NCBI RefSeq assembly: GCF_000235425.2
Contig: NZ_KI912266.1
Location: 5,205,217-5,269,216, forward strand
Length of the DNA stretch: 64,000 nt
Source: Pseudofrankia saprophytica
GTDB lineage: Bacteria > Actinomycetota > Actinomycetes > Frankiales > Frankiaceae
Direction: 5' to 3'
Positions within the stretch are counted from its first letter, which is position 1; every line of letters starts with the position of its first letter. The position numbers and the translations under genes were made by a program. Shown in pieces: positions 59,144 to 64,000 of this stretch. The notes under the pieces were generated by a model that saw only the letters and a program-made list of their open reading frames with translations, made no database searches and was not told the origin of the DNA.

Positions 59144-59455
59144 CTACTCGGCGGAGCTGAGCTGGCGGAAGTAGCGGACGGTCGGCGGTGGGCCCAGCTG
59201 CACGTGCTCCGGCCGGGACAGGGCTCCCGTCGACTGTGCCAGGCCCAGCGCCGCCTTGGCCGCCTCAAGGTCACAGTCGATCTCGTAGATCACGATGAAG
59301 GTGTCGCTGTCGAGGGACTCCAGCCGGCGGGCGGAGACGAAGCCGTCCACCTTCAGGATCTCGGGAAGATGCGTGTGGTCGTACCAGTCGTGGTACGCCG
59401 CCAGCTCGTCCGGTGAGGCGGGCCGTGATTCGACGATGAGCACGCCGTTGGCCAT
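59144..59455 (-). CDS. Small dimeric alpha/beta-barrel (EthD-like) protein
   Basis: A 103-residue protein: LIVESRPASPDELAAYHDWY, DHTHLPEILKVDGFVSARRL, IVIYEIDCDLEAAKAAL. The H-x-WYD-THLPE pattern fits ferredoxin-like barrel proteins of the EthD/DUF4286 type, which act in degradation of alkylated aromatics or polyketide cyclisation. AGGAGC precedes the ATG. It is 79 bp downstream of the amidohydrolase gene and probably belongs to that operon. Confidence 0.8.
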   Translation of the reverse strand: MANGVLIVESRPASPDELAAYHDWYDHTHLPEILKVDGFVSARRLESLDSDTFIVIYEIDCDLEAAKAALGLAQSTGALSRPEHVQLGPPPTVRYFRQLSSAE

Positions 59456-59506
59456 GGGTAGAGCTCCTAGTGAGTCGTGCGGCCTTTAGGGCTGGCGTTG
59501 GCGTTG

Positions 59507-59553
59507 GTGTTCAGGCGCCCTTGTGGATGGGTGTTCAGGCGCCCTTGTGGATG
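59507..59553. repeat. Perfect 23-bp direct duplication across a stop codon
   Basis: Positions 59507-59529 and 59531-59553 are identical, with a 24-bp period. The second copy contains the end of the amidohydrolase gene and its stop codon; the first is a spare copy of that end just downstream. A recent slippage or duplication event is likely. Confidence 0.85.
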
Positions 59554-60779
59554 CGGCCGTCCTTCATGACGAACCGGACGTCCTGGGTGACGGTGATGTC
59601 CTGGGTCGGGTCGCCGGGAACGGCGATGACGTCGGCGAGGTAGCCCGCCCGCAGCCGGCCGAGCTCGTGGTCACGCTCGACGAGTTCCGCGCTCGTGACG
59701 GTGGCCGCGCGCAGCGCCTGCGGCGGGGTCATGCCGCGGGTCACCAGCGCGGCCAGCTCCTTGGCGTTGTCGCCGTGCGGGACGGCGGGGGCGTCGGTAC
59801 CGCAGGCGATCCTCACTCCGGCGGCGACGGCCCGGGGAAGCATGGCCCTGGCCTGGGGAAACACCACGGCGGCCTTCGCCTGCAGCTCCGGCGCGGCTCT
59901 GGCGACGTCCATCGCGTCGGTCAGGTACGTGGTGGACACCAGGAACGTGCCGGCCTCCGCCATCAGCTTCAACGTCTCGTCGCTGGCCAGGAAGCCGTGC
60001 TCGACGCAGTCGATCCCGGCCTCGACGCAGGCCCGCACCGCCCGGTCCCCCACCGCGTGGGCGGCTACCCGGATGTCGGCCCGGTGCGCCTCGTCGACGA
60101 TCGCGGCCAGTTCCTCGTCGGAGTACTGCTGGGAGCCGGGACCGGTGCTGTGTGACATCACTCCGCCCGAAGCGGACACCTTGATCACCTTGGCGCCATG
60201 GCGGATCTGGTACCGCACGCAGTAACGCACCTGGTCGACGCCATTCGCGATCCCCTCGCCGACACCGAGCGGCATGATCCCCGGTGCGAGACGCTGGAAC
60301 ACCGTCGGGTCGAGGTGGCCGCCGTAAGGAGTGACCGCGTGCCCCGCTGGGATGATCCGCGGGCCTTCCACCCATCCCTGGTCGATGGCGCGCTGCAGCG
60401 CGACGTCCAGCAGATACCCGCCCGTCTTGACCATCAGGCCGAGGTTGCGCACGGTCGTGAATCCGGCCAGCAGGGTCTTGCGGGCGTTGATCGTGGCGCG
60501 CAGCGTTCGGTACGCAGGGTCGTCCTGGACGCCGTGCATCGGCAGCGGCAGGCCCGTAGGGGTCTCCGGTCCGCCGATCAGGAGGTTGAGCTCCATATCC
60601 ATCAGCCCGGGCAGCAGCGTCACGTCGCCGAGGTCGATCTCCGTCGCGCCGGCGGGGAGCTCGGCCGGGTTGATCGCGCTGATCCGGTTGCCCTCGACCA
60701 CGATCACCGCGGGCGACCGGACCTCGCCGGCATCGATGTCCAGCCACCGGTCGGCCCGCAGGACGGTCGGCGCGGTCAC
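59535..60779 (-). CDS. Amidohydrolase-superfamily protein lacking the HxH motif
   Basis: A 414-residue amidohydrolase-fold protein from the GTG at 60779 (GTGA overlap with the previous gene). Seen: LLPGLMDMELNLLIGG, where family members normally have the metal-binding DxHxH; here Glu and Asn replace the two His. Other motifs persist: AKVIKVSASGG (bridging Lys), RVAAHAVGDRAV (His), VEHGFLAS (His) and IACGTDAP (Asp). It is therefore either an unusual one-metal enzyme or a member of a distinct subgroup. It lies downstream of a Rieske oxygenase gene and may hydrolyse a ring-cleavage or amide intermediate. Confidence 0.87.
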   Translation of the reverse strand: MTAPTVLRADRWLDIDAGEVRSPAVIVVEGNRISAINPAELPAGATEIDLGDVTLLPGLMDMELNLLIGGPETPTGLPLPMHGVQDDPAYRTLRATINARKTLLAGFTTVRNLGLMVKTGGYLLDVALQRAIDQGWVEGPRIIPAGHAVTPYGGHLDPTVFQRLAPGIMPLGVGEGIANGVDQVRYCVRYQIRHGAKVIKVSASGGVMSHSTGPGSQQYSDEELAAIVDEAHRADIRVAAHAVGDRAVRACVEAGIDCVEHGFLASDETLKLMAEAGTFLVSTTYLTDAMDVARAAPELQAKAAVVFPQARAMLPRAVAAGVRIACGTDAPAVPHGDNAKELAALVTRGMTPPQALRAATVTSAELVERDHELGRLRAGYLADVIAVPGDPTQDITVTQDVRFVMKDGRIHKGA

Positions 60780-61189
60780 GGGACCGGCTCGACGAAGCAG
60801 TCGAACCTGGTGGCGCCGGTGTCCGGGACCCTCGGCTGGTGCCAGATCTCGACGGGGAACGACGTCTGGATCATCGAGTAGAGCAGGTACAGCAGGTTGG
60901 TCGCGTCGTCGGGCAGCGCGTCGTACGGCAGCCTCTCCAGGTAGGCCATCACGGCCTCGACGCGCGGGGTGATCGCGTCGTAGAAGACCTGCATCTCCTC
61001 GGTCGTGCTGGCCAGCCGGGTGCCGTACCGCTCGGGCTCGCTCGGTAGCGCCCACTTCGCGGCGAACGGCTCGAGATCGGCGAACTCGGCCGGCAGTAAC
61101 GCTCTCACAGCGTCCTGGGTTCGCTCCCGGGGTTCCTGCCGGATCGGCGGAACTTGCGGAGTCGATCCGCCAGGTTCGGCCGCGCTCAC
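60776..61189 (-). CDS. Unrecognised 137-residue protein in the Rieske operon
   Basis: A mid-sized soluble protein starting at a GTG in a GTGA overlap with the Rieske gene and ending in a GTGA overlap with the amidohydrolase gene. The sequence is helical and acidic, with FADLEPFAAKWALPSEPERY, MQVFYDAITPRVEAVMAYLE, LPDDATNLLYLLYSMIQTSF and a tail FPVEIWHQPRVPDTG. It recalls the small helical accessory proteins next to Rieske oxygenases, but I cannot match it to a family. Strict co-translation implies that it is made in step with its neighbours. Confidence 0.75.
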   Translation of the reverse strand: MSAAEPGGSTPQVPPIRQEPRERTQDAVRALLPAEFADLEPFAAKWALPSEPERYGTRLASTTEEMQVFYDAITPRVEAVMAYLERLPYDALPDDATNLLYLLYSMIQTSFPVEIWHQPRVPDTGATRFDCFVEPVP

Positions 61190-62445
61190 CGGGACGCTCC
61201 CTCGTAGGTGTCGATCCAGTCGCGGACCTCGGCGTGCAGGTGTCGGCAGAGGATCTCCTGGTCGCCCAGGAGGAACCGGTCGACGTACCGGGTCTCGAGC
61301 ATCATCTGGGTGGCCTCGAGCGTGTTGGCGTCCTGCAGCGCGAACTCCTTGAACGTCACCGCCGACATCTCCTGGGAGATCCGGTCGCGGACGTTCGTCG
61401 CCGGCAGGAAGTAGACGTTGCCCTCGAAGACGTGCGTGTTGTGCGACGTCGGCCAGTAGTTGTACGTCAGGTACCAGCCCTGGCTCCAGATGAGGATCAC
61501 GAAGTTCGGGAAGAGCTGGAACGAGTCCAGACCCCACGGGTCGCATTTTGCCGGGTTGAGGCCCTTCGGCATCTCACCGAGGTCGGCCTTGTCCCACGGG
61601 CCGAACAGGCCGCCGCGGGTCATCGCCTCCATCGGCTTGATCATGTCCGCGCCCATCTCCCAGAACCGGACGCCGGACGTGCTCACCAGCCGGTGCGGGC
61701 GCTCGATCTGGTAGTGGGGCGCCTCGAAACCGGCCTGCACGGCGGCCTTCGAGTACTTCTCCGGCGACTGGTTACCGTGCAGGACCGGCGCGTGGTAGAA
61801 CTCCGCGAACGCGTCCATGAACAGCTTCCAGTTCGCCCCGACCGTGGTGCTGTACCCAAAACGGGCCGTCATCCGTTCGAACGGGTAGCCCTCCAGGTCG
61901 GTCACCATCGGCCCGAGGAAATCCCGCAGCGACTGCGACGGCTCCCGCGAGAAGTTCACGAAGATGAACCCCGCCCAGACGTCGCAGTGCACCGGCGCCA
62001 GGCCCCACTGGCTCTTGTCGACGTCGAAGAACTCGCCCTCCTGCTGGATGAACGTCAGCGAGCCGTCAAGGTCGTAACGCCAGCCGTGGTACTTGCAGGT
62101 GAACTGCCGGCAGATCCCCTGGCTCTCGTTCTTCGGATCCTCGGTCCAGACGAGCTTGTTGCCCCGGTGCCGGCACATGTTGTGGAAGGCCCGCACCTGG
62201 CCGGCCTTGTCGCGCACGACGACGATCGACGCGTGGGCGGCCTTGATGTCCTTGGTGAAGTAGCTGCCAACGCGCGGAAGCTGCTCGACCCGGCCGACGT
62301 TCAGCCAGGCCCGCTTGAAGATCGCCTCCTTCTCGCGCTCGAAGTACTCGGGCGAGATCGAGTCCTCATACGACACGGGGCCGGTGCCGAGCTCCGGGTA
62401 GTGCTCGGTCCAGCTGCCTTCCGGTGGTTTCGGGAAACGTGGCAT
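61186..62445 (-). CDS. Rieske non-haem-iron oxygenase, large subunit
   Basis: A 419-residue Rieske oxygenase. The 2Fe-2S cluster motifs are CRHRGNKL (C-x-H, about 91) and CKYHGW (C-x-x-H, about 117). The mononuclear iron site is seen as FMDAFAEFYHAPVLHGN (two His, about 220) with the carboxylate likely in ALQDANTLEATQ near 380. AAGGAGG overlaps the preceding stop, giving strong coupling. Such enzymes hydroxylate or dealkylate aromatic or steroid-like substrates and need a ferredoxin reductase, which is not encoded here. No small subunit is seen, so a homotrimer is expected. Confidence 0.94.
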   Translation of the reverse strand: MPRFPKPPEGSWTEHYPELGTGPVSYEDSISPEYFEREKEAIFKRAWLNVGRVEQLPRVGSYFTKDIKAAHASIVVVRDKAGQVRAFHNMCRHRGNKLVWTEDPKNESQGICRQFTCKYHGWRYDLDGSLTFIQQEGEFFDVDKSQWGLAPVHCDVWAGFIFVNFSREPSQSLRDFLGPMVTDLEGYPFERMTARFGYSTTVGANWKLFMDAFAEFYHAPVLHGNQSPEKYSKAAVQAGFEAPHYQIERPHRLVSTSGVRFWEMGADMIKPMEAMTRGGLFGPWDKADLGEMPKGLNPAKCDPWGLDSFQLFPNFVILIWSQGWYLTYNYWPTSHNTHVFEGNVYFLPATNVRDRISQEMSAVTFKEFALQDANTLEATQMMLETRYVDRFLLGDQEILCRHLHAEVRDWIDTYEGASR

Positions 62446-62457
62446 GCGCTGCCTCCT

Positions 62458-63135
62458 TCAGGGGATCGGCGCGGCGTCGGGAACGGTGCGGCCGTTTTTC
62501 GCGCCGTCCGGGTCTGGTAGAGCCGCGGGCTCCAGACCGACGCTGTTGAGCACCATGGCGAGACACACATAGCCACCCACCACGAAGGTCAGCTCCAGAA
62601 GCTGGCGCTCGTCGAGGTGCGCGGCCAGGCGCGCCCAGGTGGCGTCGTCGATGACGTGGTCGTCAACGAGCTGGTCGACGGCGCGCAGCAGGTCACGGTC
62701 GCGGTCCGTCCACCCGTCAGCGGCCGTGGCGACGCAGGCAGCGCCGGACGTGGTGCCGGCAGCGTCAGACGCGACGCCGGCGGCCACGGCGGCGATCTCG
62801 TCGAGCGTCAGCCCGGCGGTCTGCGCCATGCCGACATGCTGCGCCCACTGGTACCGGCAGCCCGTCCGATGACCGACTCGGAGGATCAGCAGCTCACGGT
62901 CGCGCGGATCGAGTGCGCCGTCGTCGAGCAGCGTCCCGCTGAACGCGAGCCACGGCCCACCTACCCGGGAGTGGCGGGCGAACAGGCCGAGGATCGCCGG
63001 CATGGGCGGCGCGTCCGCCTCACCCGACAGGTAGCGGTCGGCACGGGTCAGGTTGCCGCGCAACAGCTCGCGGTCCTCCTCAGTCCACTCCGACACCGGC
63101 AGCGGCCCCAACCGGGGGGTAGGGGCAGGCCTCAC
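62458..63135 (-). CDS. Carboxymuconolactone-decarboxylase-family protein
   Basis: A 225-residue AhpD/CMD-fold protein starting at a GTG in a GTGA overlap with the SDR gene. Seen: RELLILRVGHRTGCRYQWAQHVGMAQTAGL (shown to the key part) with the catalytic-type Cys and His. The usual CxxC motif is reduced to C-R-Y-Q, so a peroxidase reaction is unlikely. A second half (RDLLRAVDQLVDD, LLELTFVVGGY) follows. Its gene is 12 bp before the Rieske gene. It may act as a lactone-ring opening or decarboxylating enzyme, or as a structural partner. Confidence 0.88.
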   Translation of the reverse strand: MRPAPTPRLGPLPVSEWTEEDRELLRGNLTRADRYLSGEADAPPMPAILGLFARHSRVGGPWLAFSGTLLDDGALDPRDRELLILRVGHRTGCRYQWAQHVGMAQTAGLTLDEIAAVAAGVASDAAGTTSGAACVATAADGWTDRDRDLLRAVDQLVDDHVIDDATWARLAAHLDERQLLELTFVVGGYVCLAMVLNSVGLEPAALPDPDGAKNGRTVPDAAPIP

Positions 63136-63896
63136 AGCACAGACCCGCCGTTGACGCCCAGCACCTGGCCCGTGATGAAGCCGGCCTCCTCGGAGGCGAG
63201 GAAGGCGACCGCCGCGGCCAGGTCGTCCGGGGTCCCGAGATGGCCGAGCGGGATGCTCGCGGCCATCACCTCATTGGGCGGCAGGTTCCCCGCGGCCTGG
63301 TCACGATGCTGCATCGGGGTCTCGATCCCCGACGGCGGAACGCAGTTGACCGTGATGCCGTGGGTCGCATAGGCACGGGCCAGGGACTTGGTCAGCACCA
63401 TGACACCGCCCTTGGCCGCCGCGTAGTGCGCCATGTTCGGCGAGCCCCGCTGGGCGCTCGACGACGAGATCGTGACGATCCGGCCCCACCCGGCCGCGAC
63501 CATGTCGGGCACCGCCGCCTGGCAGCAGTGGAAGGTGCCGGTGAGGTTCACCTCGACGACCCGGTTCCACCGCTCGAGCGTGATCTGCTCGAACGACTGG
63601 AAGTCCACGAGGCCGGCGCTGGTCACCAAAATCTCCGTCGGGCCCAGCGCCGAGCGGATGCTGGTGAAGGCGGCGTCGAGGGCCGGGCGGTCCGTGACGT
63701 CGACCGCGAGGCCGAGAGCCTCCGCCCCCTCGGCCCGCAGCTCCTTGGCCACCCGCTGCGCGCCGTGGTCGTCGAGGTCGAGGACGGCGATCCGGTGGCC
63801 ACGCTCGGCCAGGTGATGGCAGGTGGCCTCCCCGATGCCCGATGCTCCGCCGGTGACCACGGCCACGCGCGACTGTTGCACTCTGCTACGCGGCAT
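63132..63896 (-). CDS. Short-chain dehydrogenase of the Rieske operon
   Basis: A 254-residue classical SDR. Seen: cofactor motif AVVTGGASGIGEATC (about 9-23), SAG in ILVTSAGLVDF, catalytic Ser in VTISSSSAQRG, active-site YAAAKGG (YxxxK, about 158), and the C-terminal FITGQVLGVNGGSVL. The ATG at 63896 has GGAAGG upstream. It is the first gene of the operon and likely oxidises an alcohol or diol of the pathway. A promoter should lie at 63897-64000. Confidence 0.93.
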   Translation of the reverse strand: MPRSRVQQSRVAVVTGGASGIGEATCHHLAERGHRIAVLDLDDHGAQRVAKELRAEGAEALGLAVDVTDRPALDAAFTSIRSALGPTEILVTSAGLVDFQSFEQITLERWNRVVEVNLTGTFHCCQAAVPDMVAAGWGRIVTISSSSAQRGSPNMAHYAAAKGGVMVLTKSLARAYATHGITVNCVPPSGIETPMQHRDQAAGNLPPNEVMAASIPLGHLGTPDDLAAAVAFLASEEAGFITGQVLGVNGGSVL

Positions 63897-64000
63897 CGTT
63901 CTGTCCTTCCTCACTCGAAGACGACTTCGCCGACGGGGGTGACCTGTACCGCCCTTCGCCACCCGTACACGCTGGGACATCGGTGTTCTTCGAACGACTA
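63897..64000. other. Window edge, upstream of the Rieske operon
   Basis: Leader and promoter region of the SDR-Rieske operon. I see no regulatory palindrome or gene start in these 104 bp. Confidence 0.4.

Overview
The window is very GC-rich, uses many GTG and TTG starts, has 4-bp start/stop overlaps (ATGA, GTGA) throughout, and carries DtxR/IdeR-type iron boxes, an F420-type oxidoreductase and several acyl-CoA and aromatic catabolism genes. This points to a high-GC actinomycete. A Frankia-like soil actinobacterium is my best guess; that is inference from style and content, and no marker gene here settles it.

Region 1 (1-1465) is mostly non-coding. It holds imperfect direct and inverted repeats that look like the debris of a rearrangement, plus one small hypothetical gene.

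Region 2 (1466-22838) is an iron-regulated non-ribosomal peptide siderophore locus. Two coupled NRPS genes on the minus strand (C-A-T-C-A-T, then C-A-T-E) follow an MbtK/IucB-like N-acyltransferase and a 3-hydroxyisobutyrate-dehydrogenase-like gene. Two ferric-siderophore reductases (SIP family), a DHA2 exporter, an IrtAB-like pair of ABC half-transporters and a TetR regulator complete it. Three 19-bp iron boxes, at 14900, 16817 and 18445, sit at its promoters. No N-hydroxylase, MbtH protein or thioesterase is encoded in the window.

Region 3 (22861-30256) mixes a branched-chain-amino-acid-type binding lipoprotein, a TetR gene coupled to a type-B carboxylesterase, a DJ-1/PfpI protein, a metallo-beta-lactamase-fold hydrolase and an acyl-CoA synthetase.

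Region 4 (30257-48409) is a catabolic block. An IclR regulator is followed by aldehyde dehydrogenase, cytochrome P450, SDR and TetR genes. Two pairs of matching palindromes, each pair spaced 21 bp apart, lie before the IclR gene and between it and the dehydrogenase gene. Then come an enoyl-CoA hydratase, two substrate-binding lipoproteins, a rare single-gene LivH-LivM-LivF fusion with LivG, another TetR, a class III CoA-transferase and an NAD-dependent epimerase/dehydratase.

Region 5 (48735-58942) holds an MhuD-type haem-degrading monooxygenase, a two-domain VOC protein, an epoxide hydrolase, a stand-alone maltokinase-cap protein, a Tat-exported esterase, an unusual PRPP synthetase, a GH13 trehalose-synthase-like enzyme, an SDR and an F420-type LLM enzyme.

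Region 6 (59144-63896) is a tightly packed minus-strand operon: SDR, carboxymuconolactone-decarboxylase-like protein, Rieske oxygenase, an unrecognised 137-residue protein and an amidohydrolase, then an EthD-like protein. Four of the five leading genes join by GTGA overlaps or a 12-bp gap. It looks like a pathway for an aromatic or alicyclic substrate that I cannot name.
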